NCBI GenBank assembly: GCA_024516035.1
Contig: CM044964.1
Location: forward strand, 20,342,931-20,406,930
Reading direction: 5' to 3'
DNA length: 64,000 bases
Origin: Bactericera cockerelli
Taxonomy: Eukaryota; Arthropoda; Insecta; Hemiptera; Triozidae
This document shows positions 22,101 to 32,684 of this stretch, in pieces (the stretch's first letter is position 1; each line of letters starts with the position of its first letter). Under the pieces are notes generated by a model. It saw only the letters and a program-made list of their open reading frames with translations, was not told the origin of the DNA and ran no database searches. A program made the translations under genes and the position numbers.

Positions 22101-24970
22101 AAGAAAGAATAGAAGAGGAGACAATCTAGAGAAAAGCAGAGAGAGGTAGATTGGTAAGAAGAAAATGTAGAAATACAGTATAAGAAAAATAAAGAAAGAG
22201 GAGACGATCAGAGCAAAAGCAGAGAGAGGTAGATTGTAAGAAGAAAATGTAGAAATACAGTATGAAAGAAAGAATAAAGAAGAGGAGACAATCTAGAGAA
22301 AAGCAGAGAGAGGTAGATTGTAAGAAGAAAATGTAGAAATACAGTATGAAAGAAAGAATAAAAAAGAGGAGACGATCTAGAGCAAAAGCAGAGAGAGGTA
22401 GATTGGTAAGAAGAAAATGTAGAAATACAGTATGAAAGAAAGAATAAAGGAGGAGACAGATCTAGAGAAAGCAGAGAGAGGTAGATTGGTAAGAAGAATG
22501 TAGAAAACGTTAAGAAGATAAGAAGGGCAATTAGAGTAAAGCAGAGGAGGTAGATTGGTAGAAGAATGTAGAATACAGTATGAAAGAAAGAATAAGAAAG
22601 AGGAGACAATTAGAGAAAAGCAGAGAGAGGTAGATGGTAGAGAAAATGTGAACAGTAGAAAGAAAAAGAAAGAGGAGAAGATTAGAGTAAGCAGAGAGAG
22701 GTAGATTGTAAGAAGAAAATGTAGAAATCGTATGAAGAAAATAAAGAAAGAGAGACAGATCTAGGAAAGCAGGAGAGTGTGGTAAGAAGAATGTAGAAAT
22801 AAGTATGAAGAAGAATAGAAGGGAGAAATCTAGAGAAAGCAGAGAGAGGTGATGTAAGAAGAAATGGAATACAGTTGAAAGAAAGAATAAGAAGGGAGAC
22901 AGATTAGAGAAAGCAGAGAGAGGTGATGTAGAAGAAAATGTAGAAATACAGTATGAAGAAAGAATAGAAGGGAGACGACTAGAGAAGCAGAGGAGTAGAT
23001 TGTAAGAAGAATGTGAATACAGTATAAGAAGAAAAAAAAGGGAGACGATTAGAGAAAGCAGAGAGAGGTAGTTGGTAGAAGAAAATGTAGAAATCAGTAT
23101 AGAGATAAAGAAGAGGAGACAATCTAGAGAAAAGCAGAGAGAGGTAGATTGGTAAGAAGAAAATGTAGAATACAGTATGAAGAAAATAAGAAGAGGAGAC
23201 AGATCTAGAGAAGCAGAGAGAGGTAGATTGGTAGAGAAATGTAGAAATACAGTGAAGAAAAGAAGAGAGACAATCTATGAAAAGCAGAGAGAGGTAGATT
23301 GGTAGAGAAAAGTGAATACAGTATGAAGAAGAATAAGAGAGGGACGTAGGAAAAGGGGAGGTAGATGGTAGAAATGTGAAATCAGTAAAAGAAAATAAAG
23401 AAAGAGGAAGACTAGAGAAAGCAGGAGAGGTAATTGGTAAGAGAAATGTAGAAATACAGAGAAAGAAAGAATAGAAAGAGGAGACATTAGAGAAGAGAGA
23501 GAGGTAGATTGTAGAAGAAAATGTAGAAATACAGTATAAGAAGAATAAAAAGAGGAGACAATCTAGGAAGCAGAGAGAGTGATTGGTAGAGAAATGTAGA
23601 AATACAGTATGAAAGAAAGAATAAAGAAAGAGGAGACAGATCTAAGAGCAAAAGCAGAGAGAGGTAGATTGGTAAGAAGAAAATGTAGAAATACAGTATG
23701 AAGAAAGAAATAAAGAAAGAGGAGACAGATCTAGAGCAAAAGCAGAGAGAGGTAGATTGGTAAGAAGAAAATGTAGAAATACAGTATGAAAGAAAGAATA
23801 AAGAAAGAGGAGACAGATCTAGAGCAAAAGCAGAGAGAGGTAGATTGGTAAGAAGAAAATGTAGAAATACAGTATGAAAGAAAGAATAAAGAAAGAGGAG
23901 ACAGATCTAGTAGTAAAAGCAGAGAGAGGTAGATTGGTAAGAAGAAAATGTAGAAATACAGTATGAAAGAAAGAATAAAGAAAGAGGAGACAGATCTAGT
24001 AGTAAAAGCAGAGAGAGGTAGATTGGTAAGAAGAAAATGTAGAAATACAGTATGAAAGAAAGAATAAAGAAAGAGGAGACAGATCTAAGAGCAAAAGCAG
24101 AGAGAGGTAGATTGGTAAGAAGAAAATGTAGAAATACAGTATGAAAGAAAGAATAAAGAAAGAGGAGACAGATCTAGTAGAAAAGCAGAGAGAGGTAGAT
24201 TGGTAAGAAGAAAATGTAGAAATACAGTATGAAAGAAAGAATAAAGAAAGAGGAGACAGATCTAGTAGTCAAAAGCAGAGAGAGGTAGATTGGTAAGAAG
24301 AAAATGTAGAAATACAGTATGAAAGAAAGAATAAAGAAAGAGGAGACAGATCTAGAGCAAAAGCAGAGAGAGGTAGATTGGTAAGAAGAAAATGTAGAAA
24401 TACAGTAGTGTAAAGAAAGAATAGAAGGAGAGGAGACGAATCTAAGAGCAAAAGCAGAGAGAGGTAGATTGGTAAGAAGAAAAATGTAGAAATACAGTAT
24501 AAGTGTATAAAGAAAGAATAAAGAAAGAGGAGACAGATCTAAGAGCAAAAGCAGAGAGAGGTAGATTGGTAAGAAGAAAATGTAGAAATACAGTAGAAGT
24601 GTATAAAGAAAGAATAGAAGGAGGAGACGAATCTAAGAGCAAAAGCAGAGAGAGGTAGATTAGTAAGAAGAAAATGTAGAAATACAGTATAAGTGTATAA
24701 AGAAAGAATAGAAGGAGGAGACGAATCTAAGAGCAAAAGCAGAGAGAGGTAGATTAGTAAGAAGAAAATGTAGAAATACAGTATAAGTGTATAAAGAAAG
24801 AATAGAAGGAGGAGACGAATCTAAGAGCAAAAGCAGAGAGAGGTAGATTAGTAAGAAGAAAATGTAGAAATACAGTATGAGTGTATAAAGAAAGAATAGA
24901 AGGAGGAGACGAATCTAAGAGCAAAAGAAGAGAGAGGTAGATTGATAGGAAGAGAAAGAAAATGTAGATT
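16165..24970. repeat. 89-bp satellite array, about 99 copies
   Basis: The unit holds GAGAGAGGTAGATTGGTAAG, AAGAAAATGTAGAAATACAG, TATGAAAGAAAGAATAAAGA and AAGAGGAGACAGATCTAGTA. Successive GTAAAAGCAG strings at 16431 and 16520 fix the period at 89 bp. The plus strand is strongly purine-rich. From 16420 to 17760 three single-site variants (CATATC versus CAGATC, AAGAATAAAG versus AATAATAAAG) recur in a six-unit order, a 534-bp higher-order repeat. Edge units (16200-16345 and 24400-24960) are longer, with GTGTATAAAG and GGAGGAGACGAATCTAAGAG. Because 89 is not a multiple of three and all minus frames lack stops, long Leu/Ser/Phe-rich frames appear there; I do not treat them as genes. Confidence 0.93.
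22480..23620. repeat. Indel-rich segment of the satellite
   Basis: Units here are shortened by many one-base losses, mainly in A runs and GG pairs (for example GAAAATG becoming GAATG), while flanking units are clean. The segment still follows the same consensus. Confidence 0.7.
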
Positions 24971-24974
24971 AAGG

Positions 24975-25920
24975 AAGTAGACTTAAAGTGAGAAACTTTT
25001 GTTTCATTTTGGCGCGAAACTTTGTAGCCCTGAAGTAAGACGAGATGTTCAGGGTGGTTTTGAAACATTGAGAAGGTACAAAAATATACCAATGACCTTG
25101 GAAAAACAACCAAGAAAAAAAAATACTTTAAAAATATTTTTTTTTTTTTTTGAAAAAATTATTTTATTGTTATTAATTTGTGGTTGTTGATTGTTTTGTA
25201 GAAAAAAGAAAGTGTAAATCAATAAAAATAAGTAATTTCTTGAAGAATATCTTTTCTCTGTTTAACCTTCTCTTCTCGTATGGTTCTTTTTGAGAACCAT
25301 ATACCCTATAAAGCTAATTTCCTCCCTCCATCTCTCTTCTCCTTTATCCTCTCTCCTTTTCCCTCTCGTCTCTCTCTCCTTTATATCTTCTCTCTCTACT
25401 CTTTTACCTCTCTCTCTCTCTCTCCTTTAAAGAATTATCATTAATCTCTACCTAACTTTTATTCACTCTCCTCTTTTCCACTTTGAATTCATATTAAAAT
25501 CTACCTAATTTTTAATTCACTTTTTCACAACAGAAGAAAAATTATTTTTTAGTAAAAAAGGTAAAATTCATTATGCGGCTTGAAGCGTTTTCTTATTTCT
25601 TTCTCCTAATTTTTTTTCCGTTTTTCTTATCTCCTGCACTATTTTTACATTATTATTTCCGAGAATAATTATCTATTTTTTTTCTCAAGGCCTTTTTTTA
25701 AAACTTTTTTCTTCTCCTTTTTTTACTTTACAATAGAAGGAATTTCAATTATTTGTCAATTTACATAGTTTAAAAAAAACGAAAGTCTTCTTATTATTCA
25801 AATGAAGAGAAAGTTAACATAAACAAAACAAGAATTTCAGGTAATGTAAAAGAATTTTCATTAGGCATGTTCAACACTGAATAACACGGAATAAAAACAA
25901 ATAGGTATTCTTTTTCTTTA
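24975..25920. other. Intergenic: AT-rich and CT-rich DNA, no gene
   Basis: A CTCTCTCTCC-rich stretch lies at 25325-25430 and AT-rich DNA follows. The phrase CACTTTTATTC/TTTTTAATTCAC with ATCTACCTAA is weakly duplicated near 25450-25520. Confidence 0.4.
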
Positions 25921-25924
25921 ACTT

Positions 25925-26062
25925 TGGTTTCAATTGCAAGGTAATATCACGACGGGGGTGGTACCATCCATGCACTGAAAACTCACAAACCAGCTACTCA
26001 AATTAACCTCACCCAGCCTGAGTGGACCCGCAAATAGCCAGCATCACGAGGATTCGAATTTT
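25925..26062 (-). mobile_element. 5S-derived SINE, truncated in its head
   Basis: On the minus strand it ends in the core (GGCTGGGTGAGGTTAATTTG) and GGTACCACCCCCGTCGTGAT. The 5S part is lost beyond CGAATCCTCGTGATGCTGGC, exactly where a CT microsatellite begins. Confidence 0.65.
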
Positions 26063-26530
26063 CTCTCTCTCTTTCTCTCTCACTCTTTCGCTCCCACATT
26101 CTACCTCCCACTCTCTCTCTTTCTCACTCACCTTCTCTCTCTCACCCTCTCTCTCTCACCCTTTCTCTTTCTATCCTAAATCCTATCCCTCACTCTCTCT
26201 CTCCCACACGATATCTCCATCTCTCTCTCTCTTTCTCTATCCCACATCCGATCTCCCACTCTCTCTATCACTCTCTCTCTCCCGAACTCTCTCCCACACG
26301 CTATCTCCCACTTTCTCTCTCTCTCTCTTTCTCTTTCTCTCTCTCTCCCTCTCTCTCTCCTTACCTCTCTCTCTCTCTCTCCCTCTCTCACCCTTTCTCT
26401 GCCACACTCTGTCTCCCACTCTCTCTCTCTCCCCCAATCTCTCTCTTCCTCTCTAACTTTTTCGCTCCCACACTATATTTCCTATTCCCAATCTTTCTCT
26501 CTCCCAACTACTATTTTTTCTTATCTCTAT
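26060..26530 (+). repeat. (CT)n-rich microsatellite
   Basis: CTCTCTCTTTCTCT and CTCTCCCACACTCTCTC-type units fill the segment. Open frames on both strands are compositional. Confidence 0.85.
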
Positions 26531-26654
26531 TTCATGATCCTCTTCACTCTACATTTATCTAGATAACTCTACAACAACACCCCCAATTCGAATTGGATAG
26601 CAAAAAATATTTCTATTGTTCTAATTTGACGTCTATTTTCCCGTTCTATATTCC

Positions 26655-26815
26655 TCCATCTTCTTTCTATCCAATTTCAAACTCTTTCTCCAACTTATTT
26701 TCAATTCCTTCCCGACCTAATTTTCCATCTCCTTCCCATCCAATTTCAAACTCTTTCTCCAACTTATTTTCAATTCCTTCCCTACCTAATTTTCCATCCC
26801 TTTCTCCACCTCGAA
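26655..26815 (+). repeat. Two tandem copies of a ~73-bp unit
   Basis: ATCCAATTTCAAACTCTTTC, then CTCCAACTTATTTTCAATTC, then CTAATTTTCCATC occur twice in succession. Confidence 0.7.
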
Positions 26816-27004
26816 ATTGGATGTCATAAAATGAGAGCATAGCTGTAAAATATATTGCAACTCCTTCGTTTTTCCCGACAGGGGCGACTTCAACGTAAAT
26901 GAAACTTTTTTACTTTCCTCGTCCATTGGAAAGGAAAGTAATGGAATCACCCAAAATTTTCGATGGTTAGTTTCTTTTCAATTTGGGTTGAACCTAAACG
27001 GAAA

Positions 27005-27232
27005 GTACTGTGTCACTTCTCGCCCATTAGAGAGGAGACATAGTACGGGATGGGCAGGCTACAACACAGACCACAAGCGTCTTCAGTAGCGGGTCCATTT
27101 CGCCAGCACCACCACCTTTAAAATGTCATGATTTTTTTTTACAGGTGGTGGTGCTGGAGTAATGGACCCTTCAGTAGCTCCTGTTTCATGGCTTCGAAAT
27201 AAAAAGGCTGCGAAACACTCATCTTTAATAAA
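27005..27232 (+). mobile_element. tRNA-derived SINE family B, 5'-truncated, split by a tiny MITE
   Basis: It begins at GTGTCACTTCTCGCCCATTA without the tRNA head, runs to CCACAAGCGTCTTCAGTAG, is interrupted at 27090-27169, and resumes with the duplicated TTCAGTAG then CTCCTGTTTCATGGCTTCGA to an A run. Confidence 0.8.
27090..27169. mobile_element. 80-bp palindromic MITE with 8-bp target duplication
   Basis: The left end CGGGTCCATTTCGCCAGCAC and right end GGTGGTGGTGCTGGAGTAATGGACCC-type sequence are inverted copies around a short AT centre. TTCAGTAG flanks both sides (27082-27089 and 27170-27177). A sister copy is at 63735-63833. Confidence 0.85.
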
Positions 27233-27424
27233 AAAAAAAACTCAGAATAATTATTATTATACTTAAGTAAGCCAGACATTGAATAACTAGAGTGATTCAC
27301 AGCTAATGAGTGCACGTAATAGCGGTAAATGTTCATATAATGTGTGACAAGAAGAGTACACAACTTCACATATTGTCTTATACAGGGTGTGTGAGAGGAA
27401 GAGTGTACATTTAATATACAGGGT

Positions 27425-27625
27425 GTCATGACTGAATGGTCGGCCAGACTTCTGAGCCATAACCAGTGCAAAAAATATAATAATAATTTAGTTAAATGTA
27501 ACCACCAGGCGAAGTCAATTCTCAAATCAGTTTCTACCACCTACCCCTCAGAGTCTTATTATTATGTTATAACTCAAATTAATGAGGAAAGTCCATGGAT
27601 CAGATCCACAGATCACGGCGGATCC
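27425..27625 (-). mobile_element. tRNA-derived SINE family D, diverged
   Basis: GTAACCACCAGGCGAAGTCA, TTTTCTACCACCTACCCCTC-like and GAGTCTTATTATTATGT mark the body in minus sense. The head region is degraded. Confidence 0.5.
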
Positions 27626-27807
27626 ATGAGCTAGATTGTTTACACTACAAGTCTAGCGTCGTGATTACATCCACTACCAATGCTTGGTAGACCTAATACA
27701 TATTTATGGAGCGAAAATTGTGAGAAATTTAAAGTAAACCAGTAAACACTCATCACGGAGGACTTTCGAAATAGCTTAATATTTTGCTTCTTTTATAAAG
27801 TGAATCA

Positions 27808-27975
27808 TCATCATCATCATCAAAGGGTGATGTCATCGTGAACGATGGTAACCAGACAGTGGAGAAATGACTCAGCACTTCTACCACTGTTTTTACAAGG
27901 AGGCTAATAATTGACAAGGGCCCCCAGAACCAAGCCAATGCTGGTATACTCCCTGTTTATAGTCCCCCAGCCAGA
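27808..27975 (-). mobile_element. SINE-E copy
   Basis: On the minus strand it runs from GTCTGGCTGGGGGACTATAA through TTCTGGGGGCCCTTGTCAAT and CTCCACTGTCTGGTTACCAT to a (GAT)n tail. Confidence 0.7.
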
Positions 27976-28039
27976 CATTAGTGAAATAATATAAAGTATA
28001 GATATAAAATGAATATAATAGATAAATTGTTATTTAGTT

Positions 28040-28432
28040 ATTTTGTGTTTAAATGTCACAATTTTTAGTGCGTAGCATCGATGTTACGAGTACTAATGCT
28101 AATGCATCATATATTTCCAAACAAATTATCGTAGCCCCCGACATTCTAAATACATAGGAGCGGACAAAATTCCGACCCCGCCGGGAATCGAACCCGGGTC
28201 GGCTGGAGTAAAAGTCGATGCTACCACTAGACCAAAGTGACTAATGTGACTATGCTACCACTAGACCAAAGTGACTATGCTACCACTAGACCAAAGTGAC
28301 CAGGCTACCAATAGTTCAAAGTGACTAGGCTACCACTTGACCAAAGTGACTATGCTACCACTAGACCAAATTGACTACGCTACCACTAGACCAAAGTGAC
28401 TATGCTACCATTAGACCAAACTGACTACTGTT
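28040..28432 (-). mobile_element. tRNA-derived SINE family C with eight-fold A-box repeat
   Basis: The minus strand carries head GTCACTTTGGTCTAGTGGTA (A box) and GACCCGGGTTCGATTCCCGG (B box), and a body with TTTTGTCCGCTCCTATG. Upstream of the normal head, the first 25 nt of the element are repeated about eight times (28222-28432), with a few substitutions. The sister copy at 36.46-36.74 kb has a single head. Confidence 0.78.
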
Positions 28433-28439
28433 CTGTTTC

Positions 28440-28575
28440 GTTTAGAAATGTCCAGAGAGGTTAGGTCTTGATTGGTGACCAGTGAAATTTGAACAATCAC
28501 AATGGTAGCTATTATCTGCCCAACACAAGTCGGGTGAGGTCGCTGAGTTTCTCTCGAATGGAGATTAAAACACCT
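28440..28575 (+). mobile_element. 5S-derived SINE, decayed
   Basis: GTTAGGTCTTGATTGGTGAC aligns with the 5S control region. GTCGGGTGAGGTCGCTGAGT and CGAATGGAGATTAAAACACC follow from the core. Confidence 0.5.
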
Positions 28576-28599
28576 GTCTCAAAAATTAATAATTAATCT

Positions 28600-29330
28600 C
28601 TTTAGTGTAAGGTAACCATCAGGCGAGGTTAATGCTGAAAGCATTTTCTACTACCTAACCGTCAGAGTCATATTATTATGTGGTCATAATACTGAAATAA
28701 ATTAAAATGACCTTAATAATACCCTACCTATTATGAAAAAGAAGTTAAATAGTTAAAGGGTAGATATTATTTTATTTACATTTATAACTCTACTCCGGGA
28801 TTCGTAAATACCTTCCTACCTCTCATGCAAGTCAGAAAACTAATTAAAAACTCGATTATTATTCATGAAAACCTATTTCAAATTTCAATTTCTGATTATT
28901 ATTAAAATAATAATAATCATTTACTATTATTGTTACAGAAGCTGTAATGGATCCCTTGCTCTTCCTGTATTATTATTTTATTTTTTAACATTTTTTATAG
29001 AGATATTTTGCTACAAAGTTTATAACATCTATTAATTATACAATCAAAAAATTAAATACAACATAGGTAGGTAATTAAAATTTCAAAATTCTAAGTAATA
29101 AAAAGGTAAAAAGTATTTTTTCTATTTATTTTTATGATCGAGAAATCAATTTTATGTGTTTAATAAAGTTTATAGTACTCAATAATACATCTTCGTTGTC
29201 GCCAAGCAATACATCAAGATCTCTTTCACAATTCCATTTTCTTCGAATTATTAATTTATTTGTTACAAATGGAAGCAAAAATTTCAACTATAAATCGAAG
29301 ACTTCACAGAGGTAACTAGATGGAGGAAAA
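28600..29330. other. Partial SINE-D body then AT-rich DNA
   Basis: GGTAACCATCAGGCGAGGTT at 28610 marks a family D fragment to about 28690. The rest is AT-rich with no gene. Confidence 0.45.
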
Positions 29331-29679
29331 GTTCCCTCAATTCCTCGCACTATTCCCTCTCTCTATTCGAGGGAAAGTCACCTGTAATATGTTGTAGCTT
29401 GCTTTCGATTTCTCGATAAAATCTTTTGAAACTTTGCAAAAAGGGCAAAAAGTGTTTCTTTTCTTTTCTTTCCTGTTTTTCGCTCTACCGAAAGAGTCTA
29501 TAAAAAAATTTTTTGCTCCAATTGTTTTTTTTTTCAATTTGCAAGTGGCCCATTAGGACGTATTATTATAGGTACTAACTACCTTTCTCAGTTAGCTCAG
29601 TTTCATATTTTGTTGCATAGCAATACCTGGTCACCTTTAAAATTATAATTCTGGATTTCAACCACAGTTTTTCTCGGGA

Positions 29680-29828
29680 AATTACTTCTGAGAAATTTCT
29701 AATATTAGAACTCGGAAGTATATTGTGTTCGTTTTTTGTAAAAAAAAATATTTTTTTGCTCCTATTTCAATTTTTTTTCATATTTCTGGACGTTTCATAA
29801 CCTCCTGAGCAACTTTGGTTTTGTGTCC
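29680..29828 (-). repeat. Dispersed repeat (AGGAGGTTATGAAACG family)
   Basis: This is the same order of motifs as 15470-15665 on the minus strand. It runs directly into a hexamer tract after GTTTTGTGTCC. Confidence 0.55.
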
Positions 29829-30170
29829 TCCTTCTCCTTCTCCTTCTCCTTCTCCTTCTCCTTCCTTCTCCTTCTCCTTCTCCTTCTCCTTCTCCTCTCC
29901 TCTCCTACCCTTCTCCTTCTCCTTCTCCTTCTCCTTCTCCTTTCTTCTCCTTCTCCTTCTCCTTCTCCTTCTCCTTCTCCTTCTCCTTCTCCTTCTCCTT
30001 CTCCTTCTCCTTCTCCTCTCCTTCCCTTCTCCTTCTCCTTCTCCTTCTCCTTCTCCTTCTCCTTCTCCTTCTCCTTCTCCTTCTCCTTCTCCTTCTCCTT
30101 CTCCTTCTCCTTCTCCTTCTCCTTCTCCTTCTCCTTCTCCTTCTCCTTCTCCTTCTCCTTCTCCTTCTCC
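29829..30170 (+). repeat. (CTCCTT)n hexamer tract, ~55 units
   Basis: Almost pure TTCTCC repeats with a few 1-3 base interruptions. It is one continuous polypyrimidine strand over 340 bp. A shorter tract of the same hexamer is at 46276-46384. Confidence 0.93.
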
Positions 30171-30179
30171 ATAATAATA

Positions 30180-30250
30180 ACACTATTCAGTAGAAGGTAA
30201 CCACCAGTCGAGTTTAATGCTCAAAGCATTTTCTACCACCTAACCCTCCT
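30180..30250 (-). mobile_element. SINE family D body fragment
   Basis: GTAGAAGGTAACCACCAGTC and AAAGCATTTTCTACCACCTA identify the family. It directly abuts the hexamer tract. Confidence 0.6.
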
Positions 30251-30503
30251 TCTCCTTCTCTTTCTTATACTTTGATTTCTTCTTCCTCTTTTTTACAGTG
30301 ACCTTTATTTTCAAAAGATATTCTCACTTTCTATGCGCCGCACATTTTTCGGTCGCCTTCCAATATCACACAATTTATCCCTTTGATTTTTCCTCCCCCA
30401 CCCCTCTCTTTCTCCCTCCCTCTCTCTTCCTTCACCTCTATCTCTTCTTCCTCCCCCCGTCAGTACAAGCCCGGATGAGCTGTCTCATCCGGCCTCGAAC
30501 TTA

Positions 30504-30527
30504 CCCCCCCCCCCCCCCCCCCCCCCC
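30504..30527 (+). repeat. C homopolymer of 24
   Basis: An unbroken C run preceded by TTA and followed by ATC. Confidence 0.85.
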
Positions 30528-30763
30528 ATCTACAGCAGATAACAAATTGGAAAATATTAGGAAAAAAGCACAGAGCGCTCTCTAGAGAGAAAAAAAAGAG
30601 CCAAATATTTAGTGTCTAAATTTTTTTGCTGTTCATATATTTCTTCTGAAGCGATCAGAGGAAAACGTTTTCTCGAATAAAGTACCCCCAACCGTTGAAA
30701 ATCCCATCGTACTATATTCTCTTGATAGAAAAGTAGGAGCCATCAGCTGCCACAGACTCCGTG

Positions 30764-31110
30764 GCATAACTGTTGTGGCTTGCTCGTAGTCCAGAGATCC
30801 TGAGTTCGATTCCCGGTTGGAGCAGACTTTCCAAACGGGAAATTCTGTACCCTCCGATCACGTGAGGTTGGCATTTCTGGAACTACCTAGGCTGGGTGAG
30901 GTGAATCTGGGTAGATGATACGATTCCGAGCGAATGGGGTAAAACCTCCGTCCGTCGTGACTATCTCAAGTCAGGACGTTAAAATCAAATAGAATTAATG
31001 GACATGAGACTAGATATTGATCTGGGCGCCCATACAATGCTCTCACCACCTTCATAATAGGTATCTGTGCCTATCTCATGGACACGGAATTATTATATTA
31101 TTATAAAAGT
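30764..31110 (+). mobile_element. tRNA-derived SINE, family A, long-tail form
   Basis: ACTCCGTGGCATAACTGTTG and TGAGTTCGATTCCCGGTTGG head; CTAGGCTGGGTGAGGTGAAT core; tail with GACTAGATATTGATCTGGGC and CATGGACACGGAATTATTAT. It matches the tail of 9413-9765. Confidence 0.78.
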
Positions 31111-31439
31111 AGAATAACAAAAATATAAAATACTGGCGCATGTGGATTATACAAAATCTCTCAAAGTAAATATTTATTGTTAATTGCAAAATATTTTTCA
31201 TAAAATAGGTCTGAAATATTGAAAAAAATGTATGTAATCCATTTTAATAACGAAAATCGAGAAGGCATTTTTCTCGGAAAATCTCTCGGCAATAGTTATA
31301 ATCAGAACATGGAGGAGATGGAAAATTGGTATTAATGAGAAAAAAGATAGAGAGTAGAAAAACAAGAGAGAAACAGAAAAGGAAAGATAAAGAAACAGAT
31401 ATAGATAATAATAAAATGTTTTGTGTTTCTTTTGTGTTA

Positions 31440-31690
31440 CTATATCATAATATTAGTGGGTAGCGCAAAATTACATGACTTACCGTATCTTTGTTATCTT
31501 AATATCTTATTTTTGCTTATAATAGTCCTCACATTAAAGCTCTCATTAAAGCAGCTACTCATTTTTCCCCACGAGGTATGAGTGGACCCCGAACACCCAA
31601 GTACAGAGCAGAAAAAATCCTGCCCCTCTGAGGATCTAACCCAGGTCACCGTGCGTGCAATGCCTAGCGCGGTAACGCACTCGGCCACAT
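31440..31690 (-). mobile_element. tRNA-derived SINE, family C-like
   Basis: The minus strand shows GTGGCCGAGTGCGTTACCGC (A box), GGTGACCTGGGTTAGATCC (B box), TTTTTTCTGCTCTGTACTTG and GGTGTTCGGGGTCCACTCAT. Copies at 56.06-56.29 kb (minus) and 60.15-60.45 kb (plus) share the body. Confidence 0.72.
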
Positions 31691-31767
31691 AAAGAGAAAA
31701 AAGCGAGAGAGAAAAAGAGAGCGAGGGATATATAAATGAAAAGATATAGCGAGAGGTAAAGAGGGAG

Positions 31768-31817
<50 letters not shown>

Positions 31818-32090
31818 TTAGAGAACGAGAGAAAGAAAGAGATACAGAAAGAGGTACAGAGAGGGATGAGAAAAAGGAAATGAACTCTGGAACACAAAAA
31901 GGAAGATTTCTTCCATTTATCACATTCATTGCTCCGGAATAAATTGGGGGAGAGATAATATAAAGAGTGAGAAGGAGAGGAATAGAGTGAGAGGAAGAGA
32001 GAGAGAAAAACAGAGAGAGAGAGAGCGAGACGAGAGAGAGAGAGAGGGAGATTTGTATTCGTTATGCCTAAAAGGAAAGAGTTGGAGAGA
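31690..32090 (+). repeat. GA-rich low-complexity tract
   Basis: GAGAGAGAG runs at about 31768-31812 and 32000-32050, separated by purine-rich text. The Leu/Ser-rich minus frames are compositional. Confidence 0.75.
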
Positions 32091-32344
32091 GGTAGAATGT
32101 AGGAGCAAATAAAAAGATCAGGTAAAGATATGATGGATAAAATAATAGCAAGAAACGTGTACATCAGTATGAAAAGTCCGAGAGAAGAAAGACAAATTGG
32201 AACAGAAAGAGATTACCGAAATAAATGGAGACAGATAACGAAGATATATTACAATTAGAAAAAGTAGAAAAGAAAAGGCAAAAATGGACAGAAAGCAAAT
32301 GACGATAATATAGGGATGAATAAAATAATAATTAATATCGCATT

Positions 32345-32578
32345 ATTTATACTGCCCAATTATTATTATTATTATTTTTTATAATTAGGACTAATGAGTC
32401 CCATTATTCCAGCAATAAGCCCAAGGTATATTATTAAGTGGTAAAAATCCCAAACTGGAGGATAACTTGTCATGTCTCGGCTGGGTTTCGAACCCGCGAC
32501 CTCTGGAATATCTGGTCTCACAGAGTGTGTCGCCTTTACCACTGAGCTACCGGGAGAGATACTGAGCTACCGAGAATG
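32345..32578 (-). mobile_element. tRNA-derived SINE family F with duplicated head
   Basis: Minus strand: CGGTAGCTCAGTGGTAAAGG (A box), GAGGTCGCGGGTTCGAAACC (B box), CCAGCCGAGACATGACAAGT and a body to TAATGGGACTCATTAGTCC. The head's first 20 nt occur twice in tandem (32541-32560 and 32561-32578). Copies: 32785-32978 (minus) and 38848-38945 (plus). Confidence 0.72.
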
Positions 32579-32684
32579 AATTATGGTCTGAATATATTTA
32601 TTTAATTGATAATACGAATTAATAATCAGGAATAGATTGCTCTAATCATGTTTTGAATTTCAACCAATCGCAGTTAGAGAGTTA

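Noticed and set aside
16165..24970. Long minus-strand Leu/Ser/Phe-rich frames (up to 281 codons) as a repeat protein gene
   Set aside because: The 89-bp unit lacks stops in all three minus frames because the strand is pyrimidine-rich. The unit is not a multiple of three, so no peptide repeat is conserved in one frame, and indels do not respect frame.
16165..24970. CRISPR-like array
   Set aside because: The repeats are contiguous with no unique spacers, the unit is 89 bp and the context is eukaryotic.
26022..26456. Ser/Leu-rich 144-codon frame
   Set aside because: It starts inside a SINE and runs through a (CT)n microsatellite.
29795..30200. Ser-Pro, Leu, Phe-Ser or Glu-Lys repeat proteins
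   Set aside because: They are direct translations of the CTCCTT hexamer in each frame.
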